Part shown: one piece after another, positions 38,930-49,440 of the stretch | How the letters are laid out: every line of letters begins with the position of its first letter | Position numbering within the stretch: position 1 is the stretch's first letter | Source of the DNA: Sisyra terminalis | Lineage: Eukaryota; Arthropoda; Insecta; Neuroptera; Sisyridae | Reading direction: 5' to 3' | Length of the DNA stretch: 64,000 nucleotides | NCBI GenBank assembly: GCA_958496175.1 | Contig: OY292280.1 | Location: 3,720,001 to 3,784,000 of the forward strand | Notes under the pieces: generated by a model | Told to the model about the DNA's origin: nothing | The model's database searches: none | What the model saw: the letters and a program-made list of their open reading frames with translations, nothing else | Program-made: the position numbers and the translations under genes

Positions 38930-41550
38930 GGTTCACTAGATCCTTGGAAAATTAAATTGGGAAATTAAGGAGGTGAAAACGCTTGCACCAAATTGGCTTG
39001 AAAAAAAGGTCATTTTTGAGGGGCGACTTTTCCTTATAACAGCTAGTTTTCGCAACGGATTATTAAACAGTGTCCTTACGTGAGATGAGGAGTGAAAAAA
39101 TTTTTATCCTGTGTGCTAAAGAACACCCGCAATATCGTTTCAAAGTTTCAAAAAGGACAATTTTCGAGTGCATAAAAAGGATATAGGGGATGTTTTGTTT
39201 CGCCAAAATTGAATTGCATATTACAAATTGAATCACCCTTAACCACTATGCAAAAAATCATAAGCTTTGGTGCACTAGATCCTTGGAAAATTTAATTGGG
39301 AAATTAAGGAGGTGAAAACGCTTGCACCAAATTGACTTGAAAAAAAAGGTCATTTTTGAGGGGCGACTTTTTCTTATAACAGCAAATTTTCGCCACGGAT
39401 TATTAAACAATGTCCTTACGTGAGATGAGGAGTGGAAAAATTTTTATCCTGTGTGCAAAAGAACACCCGCAATATCGTTTCAAAGTTTCAAAAAGGACAA
39501 TTTTCGAGTGCATAAAAAGGATATAAGGGATGTTTTGTTTCGCCAAAATTGAATTGCATATTACAAATTGAATCATCCTTAACTGCTATGCAAAAAATCA
39601 TAAGCATTGGTGCACTAGATCCTTGGAAAATTTAATTGGGAAATTAAGGAGGTGAAAACGCTTGCACCAAATTGGCTTGAAAAAAAAGGTCATTTTTGAG
39701 GGGCGACTTTTTCTTATAACAGCTAATTTTCGCCACGGATTATTAAACAATGTCCTTACGTGAGATGAGGAGTGGAAAAATTTTTATCCTGTGTGCAAAA
39801 GAACACCCGCAATATCGTTTCAAAGTTTCAAAAAGGACAATTTTCGAGTGCATAAAAAGGATATAAGGGATGTTTTGTTTCGCCAAAATTGAATTGCATA
39901 TTACAAATTGAATCACCCTTAACCACTATGCAAAAAATCATAAGCTTTGGTGCACTAGATCCTTGGAAAATTTAATTGGGAAATTAAGGAGGTGAAAACG
40001 CTTGCACCAAATTGACTTGAAAAAAAAGGTCATTTTTGAGGGGCGACTTTTTCTTATAACAGCAAATTTTCGCCACGGATTATTAAACAATGTCCTTACG
40101 TGAGATGAGGAGTGGAAAAATTTTTATCCTGTGTGCAAAAGAACACCCGCAATATCGTTTCAAAGTTTCAAAAAGGACAATTTTCGAGTGCATAAAAAGG
40201 ATATAAGGGATGTTTTGTTTCGCCAAAATTGAATTGCATATTACAAATTGAATCATCCTTAACCACTATGCAAAAAATCATAAGCATTGGTGCACTAGAT
40301 CCTTGGAAAATTAAATTGGGAAATTAAGGAGGTGAAAACGCTTGCACCAAATTGACTTGAAAAAAAAGGTCATTTTTGAGGGGCGACTTTTTCTTATAAC
40401 AGCTAATTTTCGCCACGGATTATTAAACAATGTCCTTACGTGAGATGAGGAGTGAAAAAATTTTTATCCTGTGTGCAAAAGAACACCCGCAATATCGTTT
40501 CAAAGTTTCAAAAAGGACAATTTTCGAGTGCATAAAAAGGATATAAGGGATGTTTTGTTTCGCCAAAATTGAATTGCATATTACAAATTAAATCATCCTT
40601 AACCACTATGCAAAAAATCATAAGCATTGGTTCACTAGATCCTTGGAAAATTAAATTGGGAAATTAAGGAGGTGAAAACGCTTGCACCAAATTGGCTTGA
40701 ATAAAAGGTCATTTTTGAGGAGGGACTTTTTCTTATAACAGCTAATTTTCGCAACGGATTATTAAACAATGTCCTTACGTGAGATGAGGAGTGAAAAAAT
40801 TTTTATCCTGTGTGCTAAAGAACACCCGCAATATCGTTTCAAAGTTTCAAAAAGGACAATTTTCGAGTGCATAAAAAGGATATAAGGGATGTTTTGTTTC
40901 GCCAAAATTGAATTGCATATTACAAATTGAATCATCCTTAACCACTATGCAAAAAATCATAAGCATTGGTGCACTAGATCCTTGGAAAATTTAATTGGGA
41001 AATTAAGGAGGTGAAAACGCTTGCACCAAATTGACTTGAAAAAAAAGGTCATTTTTGAGGGGCGACTTTTTCTTATAACAGCTAATTTTCGCCACGGATT
41101 ATTAAACAATGTCCTTACGTGAGATGAGGAGTGAAAAAATTTTTATCCTGTGTGCAAAAGAACACCCGCAATATCGTTTCAAAGTTTCAAAAAGGACAAT
41201 TTTCGAGTGCATAAAAAGGATATAAGGGATGTTTTGTTTCGCCAAAATTGAATTGCATATTACAAATTAAATCATCCTTAACCACTATGCAAAAAATCAT
41301 AAGCATTGGTTCACTAGATCCTTGGAAAATTAAATTGGGAAATTAAGGAGGTGAAAACGCTTGCACCAAATTGGCTTGAATTAAAGGTCATTTTTGAGGA
41401 GGGACTTTTTCTTATAACAGCTAATTTTCGCAACGGATTATTAAACAATGTCCTTACGTGAGATGAGGAGTGAAAAATTTTTTATCCTGTGTGCTAAAGA
41501 ACACCCGCAATATCGTTTCAAAGTTTCAAAAAGGACAATTTTCGAGTGCA
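38930..41550 (+). repeat. 680-bp dimeric higher-order repeat at right of array
   Basis: Markers alternate every second monomer. AATCACCCTTAACCAC is at 39231 and 39911, AAGCTTTGGTGCAC is near 39263 and 39943, and GAGGAGGGACTTTTTC is near 40718 and 41398. The spacing is 680 bp. Confidence 0.75.
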
Positions 41551-41884
41551 TAAAAAGGATATAAGGGATGTTTTGTTTCGCCAAAATTGAATTGTATATA
41601 ACAAATTGAATCATCCTTAACCACTATGCAAAAAATCATAAGCGTTGGTTCACTAGATCCTTTGAAAATTAAATTGGGAAATTAAGGAGGTGAAAACGCT
41701 TGCACCAAATTGGCTTGAAAAAAAAGGTCATTTTTGAGGGGCGACTTTTCCTTATAACAGCTAATTTTCGCAACGGATTATTAAACAATGTCCTTACGTG
41801 AGATGTGGAGTGAAAAAATTTTTATCCTGTGTGCAAAAGAACACCCGCAATATCGTTTCAAAGATCCAAATAGGACTATTTTCA

Positions 41885-42142
41885 AGTGCATAAAAAGGAT
41901 AGAAGGAATGATTTTTTTCTTGAAAATTAGGTAGAATATTTTAGACTGAATCATCCTTAATAGTATTGCATAAAAATAGTTACCATTTATTGGCTAGATC
42001 CTTGGAAAATTAAATCGGGAATTTAAGGATGAGAAAACGCATGCACCAATTTGGCCTAAAAAATGGTCATTTTCGAGGGGTGACTTTTCCTTATAAGAGC
42101 TAATTTTCACAACGGATTATTAAACAATGCCCTTACGTGAAA
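41885..42142 (+). repeat. right edge monomer, divergent subtype
   Basis: The final monomer reads TTCTTGAAAATTAGGTAGAA and AGTTACCATTTATTGGCT, the same subtype as the first monomer at 3236-3450. Homology to the monomer stops after CCCTTACGTGA at about 42140. Confidence 0.85.
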
Positions 42143-42900
42143 TTTGATTTTTTTGAATATCTGTTCTCTATATAAGATACATACATACAGTTTACATACA
42201 ATTTTAGTGAAAACGGCTTTAAGTACAGAGATAAGAATGAAAATTTAGAACCTCTCTTTTTTCATTCCAATACAAATTTAAGTTAGCGCATTTTTATTAT
42301 CTACGAAATATTCCAAGGGATGATGAATACTTGGGTGCCAAAATTGGTATGTGTTAGAAGAAGACAGGTTAATCAAAGTAGGCTCAATGATTCTTGGAAG
42401 GGCGAAAAATACTCTTTTTGAATATTGCACGTACTAAAAAAATATAACAATCGTTTGGGTGGCCAAATACATAAGTGTAAGAAGAAGACAGGTAATGACG
42501 GTAGGTTAGAATTTGCATTCGTAGATTCAGGACAACCAATTTTGGGGCGTTGCACTAAATGAAAAAAGATAGTCTAATCTCAGGTGCCAATATACGTAAG
42601 TGGGAGAGAAATGCAGCTAGGTGCATAGGCAGGTCCAAACTTTTCATTCATAAATCCGAGGAATTATGAATGAAACTGGGGGCGCCAAGTGCGTTATGCG
42701 TAAGTAAATTCCATTCGTTTGTACGCACTCGTAACGAAAGTGAAATGACCTAGTGACCTACTTACCTAGTGACCAAGTTTCTATGGGGGTATTCCCTTGT
42801 TATATTCGCATCTCTCTCACACTTACACATTTTGGCACCCTTAAGGATATCTTTTTTCAACTTACTAAAAGAAATATGATTTTTTTGATTTTTTAGATAA
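42143..42900. repeat. degenerate tandem repeat, about 100-126 bp units, with inverted end
   Basis: Blocks beginning GGGTGCCAA, GGGTGGCCAA, AGGTGCCAA and GGGCGCCAAG occur at about 42331, 42457, 42580 and 42682. They are followed by TAAGTG-type and AGAAGAAGACAGG stretches. Near 42808-42850 the same words occur reversed (CACTTACACATTTTGGCACC), giving an inverted end. This may be a decayed transposon with subterminal repeats. The 60-codon minus-strand frame in it is not coding-like. Confidence 0.5.
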
Positions 42901-43234
42901 ATTTGATTTTTAATCGGTTTCTCACTTTTTTTTAATAGATAGTGGATACCTGCAACTTCGTCTTCGTGACTTATATCTTGGTTATATGTATTTATGTTGA
43001 ATGTACTTTTGTTCTGTTTTTTATATATATGAGATGCACTATTTTCATAATTATGAAATGGATAAATGTTAAATATGGTAACATTTTTATAATTTAGATA
43101 AAAGAAAACGGTGAATTTTTGGGAATCAAATACTTTAGGTGATGTTCCAATATTCGATATATTCTAAGTTTACCTCAGGAATAAATAATTTAGAATAGTT
43201 CAATATAGATTAATGAATATATGTTTCGGTAAAA
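42901..43234. other. AT-rich sequence, nothing recognised
   Basis: Low-GC sequence without repeats or frames I can support. It lies upstream of the short membrane-peptide frame at 43235. Confidence 0.4.
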
Positions 43235-43357
43235 ATGAATTTTCAGGAAGTAGCAATTATCTTCCTGTTATTATTTATGGGATACATGCTTCTGTGCTTT
43301 GTGCCATTGTTCGTCAAAGCTCCTTACTGGAACAATAGTAACGATGTTCCCAATTAA
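43235..43357 (+). CDS. candidate 40-residue single-pass membrane micropeptide
   Basis: An ATG in a favourable AAAA context opens 40 codons ending in TAA. The peptide begins MNFQEVAIIF and continues as a strongly hydrophobic stretch (residues about 6-27, rich in L, F, I, V, M). It then ends in a short polar tail around VKAPYWNNSN. This is the layout of a small single-pass membrane or tail-exposed micropeptide. Codon choice (CTG, GTC, GTG, TAC, GGA) is less AT-skewed than the surrounding DNA, and AATAAA follows 78 bp after the stop. I do not recognise the family. Alternatively it is the last exon of a longer gene, since TTTTCAG at residues 3-4 resembles an acceptor, or a chance frame. Without conservation data, coding is only moderately supported. 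Confidence 0.4.
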   Translation: MNFQEVAIIFLLLFMGYMLLCFVPLFVKAPYWNNSNDVPN

Positions 43358-43434
43358 AAAAAATTGGGATCAAAATTGAAATTATTCCATTACCGATTTT
43401 CCTCCTTATCCTTAAGTAATGGATTAAGAGTCGA

Positions 43435-43440
43435 AATAAA
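43435..43440 (+). terminator. possible polyadenylation signal AATAAA
   Basis: A canonical hexamer lies 78 bp downstream of the stop of the 40-codon frame. In AT-rich DNA this hexamer is common by chance, so it is weak support. Confidence 0.25.
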
Positions 43441-43911
43441 ATAGAAATTTTTGATATTTGTGTACTAATCCTACAAATTAAAAATCCTGGAAGAACAAAT
43501 ATTTTTTTTCATTCGTATTTCCCTGCTAACTCATTCATGGAAGTTCCACTTCCCCTATCCTCAATTCTCGTCCAAAATAACTTATACAACACAATTCTGG
43601 TATCAACCCATATACTATGAGTACCACAATTTGGTTCTAAATCAAAATTTTAAGAAGTGATTTTTCCTGACTAAAATCGATCAACCCAATTTTTTCCCTA
43701 ATCCATACATGTTAGTCGATTTAGAATCTAAAGAAAAATAAAACTACTGACCAAAATTTAAACTATTATGAAAATCATATTAGCTTAGTATTATGTTTTG
43801 ACGGAAATGCTACTTGAGTTCCATTAAAGTATTTGACTAGTTTCGGACTAGTTTCTGACTACTTAAAAACATTAGGTTATTTTTTTGAATTTCTGGTATT
43901 TTTATTTAGTT
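43441..43911. other. AT-rich intergenic sequence
   Basis: No reading frame, repeat or structured element that I can support. Confidence 0.4.
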
Positions 43912-44077
43912 GTTATTTACCGTCGCTTTATAACTACTAAGGTCTTTGGAGACTTTAGGGTTATTAAAAATCCGTAAATCAAGAAATATCGAAAATTTGC
44001 TCGTTCCAAGGATCGAATCCAGAACCTACCAGTTTTGGAGCGGCCACCTAGACCACTCGTTCACCAGTAGGCTACAT
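43912..44077 (-). mobile_element. tRNA-derived SINE, copy 1
   Basis: On the minus strand the head reads GCCTACTGGTGAACGAGTGG with an A-box-like region, then GGTTCTGGATTCGATCC as a B-box-like region. A body follows with CGAGCAAATTTTCGATATTT, TAACCCTAAAGTC and AAAGCGACGGTAAATAAC. Two relatives lie at 48305-48449 and 63100-63260. The head resembles the Ser/Leu tRNA pattern (CCGAGTGGTCAAGG in the 63-kb copy). SINEs of this type are transcribed by RNA polymerase III and moved by LINE machinery, none of which is in the window. Confidence 0.75.
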
Positions 44078-45590
44078 CTTGATCTTTGAATGTATACATT
44101 ATCAAAGATTATGTCTCTCAGATATTTAAGATTTTAGACTGTATCTTGATTACCTACCGAAGTTGCCTGTTGAGACTTAGTATCTCAGAAGTAGACCTGA
44201 CCAATTGGAATTGGGAAGGGGAACTTCTAAAATCAGAAAAGGGACAAGTAGAATCTGAAGAATAAACTTCCTTAACTTAGCTCTCCTACTTATTCATTGC
44301 TATAACTGGGATTGCCTTCTCTTCAGTTTACTACCAATGATGGACTCTTTAATCAACCAATTTACCATAAAAATATAAAATTCCCGGAAACGTAATATAT
44401 ATTTTTTCTCAAATTCATTCTCATCTCATACATACTCTCACAGCTCACTATAGGCTATGCGCATGCGTCATACTTGTAGCTATAGAACGTACCTAAAGAA
44501 GTTTTCAATTTAAAATAAAGTTTTGGAAAAAAGTTTACATTTCATTTCTTAGTGGGTTGAAAACAAAATAGTTGTTTTTATTCGAATTTACTGTTTAAAA
44601 TTTGAAAGTAAAAGTAATTATTTATCTTTTTTTTTAGGTATGAATTTCAATTTTTTTTTTTTTGAAACTAAGATTCGTATATAAATTCATTAAGGTGAGT
44701 AATTTAATCAAAAAAAAAAAGCAAAAAAAAAACTGTTTGCACCCTTAAAAGATTAAAAATGAGATATTATATGAGCTTATTAGTTATTTGAAGTATATAT
44801 TTTATGGTCAAAACCTGAAGGAAGGCACTTCTCCAAATGAACGATAAATCAATGTTTGAAAAAATCGATGTATCGATTACATCCATAATATCGAACACAT
44901 TTTGTATTTCTTTGAAATACTAAATGAATATTTTTTCGTTATACAGTGGTAAGCCAATAGTTTTCATTTACGTCCACTAAGAATTTTGCTGCAGTCACCA
45001 ACATACATTTCTCCAAAAAAAACTTTTCATAGTAAATATTGATATAAAAAAAATTCACATTAATTAATAACTTTTTATATTTCATAATGCCTCAATGCTG
45101 CCCTCTGTTGAATTTATCCTTATAAAATGATTTATTTTTATGGAAATACTACAGCTATTTACATCCCAAAATCCATATTGGGAGCAGCCATAAAACATTT
45201 CCATAAGAGCTTTGATGGCTGTAATGTGGCCAAATTTTAAATGAGAACCACTGGTCTAAACGTGAATTCCAAGGACTGAAATAATGCACCAAATATAAAA
45301 ATTGAAAGAAAATAAATATTTTTTACTTTGAAATATCATAAACTTTATAGTTATTTGAAACTTTCACTAAAAGACTAAGTAAAAAAAAAAAATCCTAAAA
45401 ATTGATATCAAAACTCAATTGGTTTATAAGAACAGTATTTGTCTATAAAAATAGTATTTATCAAAAAGTGTTTATCTATTCTATAAAAACATGACAAATG
45501 TACTCAAATAATAGAAACAGGAACTAAGACATATCCATAAAAAGGGAAGCCAGCGTGAGCTTTCAGCCCCAGAGATAGATAATTGGAATA
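44078..45590. other. AT-rich intergenic sequence with homopolymer tracts
   Basis: Long T and A runs occur near 44625-44665 and 44708-44735. No reading frame or recognised repeat was found. A short GC-richer patch around TATGCGCATGCGTCATA near 44455-44475 is self-complementary, but too short to interpret. Confidence 0.4.
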
Positions 45591-45599
45591 ACAAAAATA

Positions 45600-45905
45600 T
45601 ATGGCAAAAACTGCTACATCAAGAAAATTTCTAATAACGTCAAATCTCACAGGTCAAACTCCACAGATAAATGTAACTTATTGCCTTTCTCATGACAAAG
45701 TGTGCTTGGCAATCGAAATTCGTATCTGGCCAATACGTCACAAATATTTTTGTTTGAACTTCTGTTCACATTTATGTTTATGGTATGATTTTTATATATT
45801 ATTATATTAAATTATACTACATAATTGGACCGCAATATACTCTATATTTTGTATACACAGTAAAACTGTTCAAAGTCAGCGAAAAAATCTTATTTTGATT
45901 ATCCA
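45600..45905 (+). mobile_element. MITE-like repeat, single-arm copy
   Basis: This stretch shares CTCACAGGTCAAACTCCACA, CTTGGCAATCGAAAT, CAATACGTCACAAAT and TGGACCGCAATATA with 51120-51340. It also shares the GTTCAAAGTCAGCGAAAAAA end with the reverse complement of 50890-50930. It is one copy of the family that forms the foldback at 50866-51350. The 69-codon frame beginning at 45601 lies wholly inside the repeat and is not a gene. Confidence 0.65.
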
Positions 45906-45963
45906 CAAATATATTTCACTAGGATTTTGAAAAGTTGTTTAAATATAACTTTTAAAAAAGCTT

Positions 45964-46440
45964 CCAATGCCTAACTTATTTCACGAGTGGTGACTTTTCC
46001 TTATAAGAACTAATTTTCGCAACGGATTATTAAACAATGTCCTTACGTGAGAAGTGGAGTAAAAAAATTTTTGGTCCTGTGTGTAAAGGACACCCACAAT
46101 ATCGATTCAAAGATTCAAAAAGGACTATTTTCAAGTTCATAAAAAGGATATAAAGGTAGATTTTTTTCGCCGAAATTAAGTGTGATATTATAGACTAAAT
46201 CATTATTAACCGAAATGCATAAAAACAATAAGCATTTATTGACTTAATCCTTGGAAAATTAAAACGGGAAGTTAAGGAAGTGAAAATGCATGCACCAAAT
46301 TTGCCCAAAAGTTTGTCGTTTTGAGGGGTGACTAATTCATTGAGAACTAACTTTCTCCTCGAATTATTAAATAATGACTTTTCGTGAGTATTTATATGAA
46401 ATTTTTGTTGTCCTGTGTGAAAAAAGACATCCGAATTATT
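45964..46440 (+). repeat. decayed satellite monomers outside the array (about 1.4 units)
   Basis: GACTTTTCCTTATAAGAACT, CAACGGATTATTAAACAATG, CCTTACGTGAGAAGTGGAG, CACCCACAATATCGATTC and CCTTGGAAAATTAAAACGGG follow monomer order for one full unit. A further partial unit with heavier decay follows to about 46440. The copy shares the edge-type feature CATTTATTGACTTAATCC. It is separated from the main array by 3.8 kb of other sequence. Confidence 0.85.
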
Positions 46441-46519
46441 ATTACTAAGGTTTATGGTTTTGGTTATCCCGTGATGTCTTGACTTATGGATAGAGTTATT
46501 TTTTGATATTCACAATATT

Positions 46520-46700
46520 TATGCTGTACTCCCAGTGGCTTAGATTTACAAATGATTTTATTAGATTTTTCTCTACATAATTAGTTTTTAAATTTATATC
46601 ATATTAATCTGTCATTATATAAGAAAACGTTGAAAAATATATACAAAAATGACAGAACGTACCTGTAACCGTATGTAAACATTGCCAGCATTCCCCCAAT
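46520..46700 (+). repeat. element tail, second copy
   Basis: ACTCCCAGTGGCTTAGATTT and the following ATGATTTTATTAGATTTTTC, then AAACATTGCC, match the tail at 2500-2690 in the same orientation. It follows decayed satellite sequence in both places. Confidence 0.6.
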
Positions 46701-46865
46701 TTCACAATTAATATTATTTGTTTCACATTATAGCACATATGACATTATAGCATTTGAAGTTTATATTATTACTACCACTTTCCATATCCTTAATTTATTC
46801 CACAATTTATTTCTATTTCCGAGTTAGTGTTTTTTAACCATTCTTAGTTATTGACAACTCTGTTT

Positions 46866-47015
46866 CATATTGTGAATTAAAACAACGCCGAAGTTGCGTT
46901 TTGAATTTTGTTGGAAGCTATGAGTTCAAACTTTTGTCTCATAGGTGGCACTGCCAACTTAAGTTGGTTCGCTGGAAATATGTGCTACGAGTTCACCCGT
47001 CACTACATAGAGTGC
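46866..47015 (-). repeat. candidate right terminal inverted repeat of satellite-bearing element
   Basis: GAATTTTGTTGGAAGC, CTCATAGGTGGCACT, CTTAAG and GAGTTCACCCGT are the reverse complement of blocks at 2878-3025, in mirrored order and with similar spacing. The 62-codon plus-strand frame at 46901 is inside this repeat and is rejected as a gene. Confidence 0.5.
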
Positions 47016-47489
47016 ATTACAAACTTATAAGTTCTGGTAAAAATATTTGCTATTTTGAAATTCAAATGTGTAGGAAATACTTTAAATAGTTATTAAAAGC
47101 AAGTAGAATAATAAATGTTATTTAAGAAATGTTCTATATAGATTAAATTTAATTTACTTCTTTTTAAATATGTATGTAAAGCAATTTGACAGTTGTGTTA
47201 TTGTGTTTCAATGTTATTAAGTTCAATGCTTCAGGCGAAATTACCTGTTATAGTTATTGTACATTTGAGAAGTTGTAAATCTATTTTGGAATTTTTGATA
47301 AATCACTTTGTTTCCTTTTACATTATAGGAATTTTCATACCAAAACTTTAGTATATATTTACAATGAAGAGGAATAGTATTAGTCCATAAGTCAACTTTA
47401 CAAGAATTCCATTGTATGTACCAACTTTTGTCTGATATGAAAAATTTTGAATATCGAAAAAAATAGGGGAGGACATTAAAATGTTTCCG
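47016..47489. other. AT-rich intergenic sequence
   Basis: No supported gene. A 92-codon minus-strand frame (47241-47519) has AT-driven composition (K, Y, N, F) and runs into the neighbouring repeat, so it is unlikely to be coding. Confidence 0.4.
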
Positions 47490-48030
47490 TGTTTTGGACA
47501 ACTTTTCCGGATGTAACACGGACCAGCTATGGTTTGAATATTATCGGGGTATTCTAATTATTTCGGTCAAAATTTTTTTGTAGTTTTTTGGAAATCTCCT
47601 AAGAATTGATTATATATAAGTTTCAACGATAGGAAATTATATCTGCTTGTAGTCGAATGAATAAGTACCGCGCTGCTATAACCGGGGTCCCGTGTTCGAG
47701 TCCCGTTTGGGTCCAGTTTTTTTTTAATTTATAATGATTGATTTCTTTTTCACACAGCTTATAATATCAATTAATTAATCTAATTAACATTGATCCTTGT
47801 TTCCAGATTATCCTTCGTCGAAATATTCAATCCAGCCTTTCGGGGTTAGAATTGATAGATCGATCGATTAATGAGTTATATTTTTATTTTTTGGTTTGTG
47901 TTCATTCGTATTGTGACGTCACTTAATTTCAAACGGAAAAAAATTCTTCGACAAATGGAGAAGAGGACTGCGAATTTTTGATTTTTATGACAAAGTATTT
48001 TGGGAATGACTTAAGTACTTAACGGGAAAC
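47490..48030 (+). mobile_element. dispersed non-autonomous element with tRNA-like core, copy 2
   Basis: The end module ACCAGCTATGGTTTGAATAT is followed by a tRNA-like segment with B box GTGTTCGAGTCCC at about 47691. The body landmarks CACAGCTTATAATATCA, CCAGCCTTTCGGGGTTAG and TGACGTCA (47914-47921) come next. The order matches the minus-strand copy at 690-1375. Ends are approximate. Confidence 0.6.
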
Positions 48031-48119
48031 CTTAAATCTCTGAATATAATTTTCCCGTAAACTTTCCATCATAATTCAAACATCAAATTTAAACATACAC
48101 TGCCATCTTTTGAAAATGA

Positions 48120-48255
48120 GCTGTCAAACTAATTTGATCAATGAAATTAAATCGACCGATTTGTTCTCATCAACGACTAAAGTGTTCATATTGAAATTGA
48201 GGAGTAGCCAGATTTGAGTGTGCTAAAAGGGACTTGAGCCAAAATATTTGCTAAT
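48120..48255 (+). repeat. diverged half copy of the 49.4-kb foldback family
   Basis: GCCAGATTTGAGTGTGCTAA followed by GACTTGAGCCAAAATATTT resembles the right arm of the foldback at 49441-49668. No opposing arm was found next to it, so this is a truncated or decayed copy. Confidence 0.45.
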
Positions 48256-48304
48256 TTATTTTTAATTAAATGAAGAGTTTTTTTTTCAAGCTTAGTAAAT
48301 AATG

Positions 48305-48449
48305 AAAACTACGAAGGTCTTTTGGGACTAAAGGGTTAATAAAAATTTGTAAATCGAGAAATATAGAAAATTTACTCGAAACGAGCTTTTTGCACAACAC
48401 CTATCAGTTTAGGTGCGGCCATTTTGACCACTTGGCCACCAGTAGGCCT
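48305..48449 (-). mobile_element. tRNA-derived SINE, copy 2 (5' part diverged)
   Basis: On the minus strand GCCTACTGGTGGCCAAGTGG is followed by GGCCGCACCTAAACTGAT and then a TTTCTATATTTCTCGATTT body. A decayed ACCTTCGTAG tail follows. It matches the copies at 43912-44077 and 63100-63260. The B box is badly degraded. Confidence 0.65.
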
Positions 48450-48699
48450 GCAAGGCAGTTGGTAGAGATAATAAATGAAATTTTTATTTAAAACATTTGT
48501 TCCAGTATCGAAATTAAAAAAAAAAACGTTTTGCTGGGATATAAATATAAGTTAGCTAAGAAAAAGATTTCAATTCCAATAAATTAAACTAGCACTCCAA
48601 AAGCAATAGAAGCCTTAATCGAGTTCTAAGTGATAAAAATATATTCATTTAATTAGCTGAAAGTTAGTAACCGTTATTTCATGTAAATATGAGTTAAAC

Positions 48700-48960
48700 T
48701 AAGTTACTACATAGGTGAAGTGAACGTTTTCGCCGCCCGGGCCCGTCCGGAAGTTCGCCGCCCCCTATTTTCATTATTGAACTAGAAAATTGGTCAAAAG
48801 TCAAATATCTTAAATTTTGTAGGTTTTTAAAAATGTATTCTGTGCTTTTCTTATAGATTTTTTTTATCGAATTATCAATGTCAATTAGCCGTCCCATTTT
48901 CATGTGCCACCCAGGATCTTCGTCCCTGTACCTTTCATGCTACGCTACTGAATTTGAATT
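48700..48960 (-). mobile_element. possible transposon end with GC-rich patch
   Basis: On the minus strand the stretch opens with CAGTAGCGTAGCATGAAAGG near 48950. That resembles the CAGTGGCGTAGC-type ends of several DNA transposon families. It ends with a strikingly GC-rich patch (GCGGCGAACTTCCGGACGGG, near 48740-48770). A 69-codon minus frame covers it but is not coding-like. The family is not identified. Confidence 0.35.
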
Positions 48961-49440
48961 TGCTATTCAAAATTTCACCACTATTACTTAAGCTTTAATT
49001 CAAGAATATTATTTTATTGTTTTTTTTTTACATATGCTCATTCGCATTTATGTAAAACATTAGAAACTTTTTTATCTTTCATAGAAAAATCACGATTTTT
49101 TTTCCAGCGTTACAGGCATGCTACTAAAAATGGTTTGAATAAAAAAATATATAATCTTTTGAAAATAGTTAACTTATTCTTTTAGTTTAGAAAACGATTT
49201 CTAACACACGATTTCGAAAAGTTGTATTGGTAATGATGAGCAGTACCGACTGTAGTGCCACCTCTGAATTTAATCATAAAAAACTTCTAGCAAATATTTG
49301 AACCACATTAATTTCAACGATTGCAACAATCGGGTAGATATTGATATAACTGATATTGATTGATATCTCCATCATATTCATAGTTTATAAAATATAGATG
49401 TTCAGAAAAAGTTTTCATTTCAAAAAATTAAAATAAAAAT
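48961..49440. other. AT-rich intergenic sequence
   Basis: No frame or repeat I can support, apart from a short GTAGTGCCACCTCTGAA stretch near 49253. It recalls the candidate terminal repeat core at 2937, but is too short to call. Confidence 0.35.

Larger units (their letters stand above)
3236..42142 (+). repeat. satellite DNA array, about 340-bp monomer, about 115 copies
   Basis: A single tandem array of head-to-tail monomers fills 38.9 kb. Landmark words such as GCAAAAAATCATAAGCATTGG recur at 339-340 bp (for example 3980, 4320, 4659, 4998, 5338). A monomer contains in order CTAGATCCTTGGAAAAT, GAAAACGCTTGCA, CTTATAACAGCTAATTTTCG, GGATTATTAAACAATG, CTTACGTGAGATG, TATCCTGTGTGC, CCGCAATATCGTTTCAAAG and GGACAATTTTCGAGTGC. 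It is AT-rich with regularly spaced A and T tracts. Short frames inside it are interrupted in most copies, so it is non-coding. Divergent monomers are mostly at the edges and central blocks are homogenised into higher-order repeats. Typical of pericentromeric or interstitial heterochromatin; I do not recognise the family. Confidence 0.98.

Noticed and set aside
3236..42142. CRISPR-like or gene-cluster interpretation of the tandem array
   Set aside because: There are no short repeats with unique spacers. The unit is 340 bp, contiguous and head-to-tail in a eukaryotic context.
3236..42142. Centromeric CENP-B box in the monomer
   Set aside because: TTTTCGCAACGGATTATTAA is superficially similar to a CENP-B box but lacks the required central TTGGAA and terminal CGGG pattern.
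45601..45810. 69-codon plus-strand frame
   Set aside because: It lies wholly within the repeat shared with 50866-51350, and the frame is not preserved in the other copies.
46901..47089. 62-codon plus-strand frame
   Set aside because: It lies inside the candidate inverted repeat that has a mirrored copy at 2878-3025.
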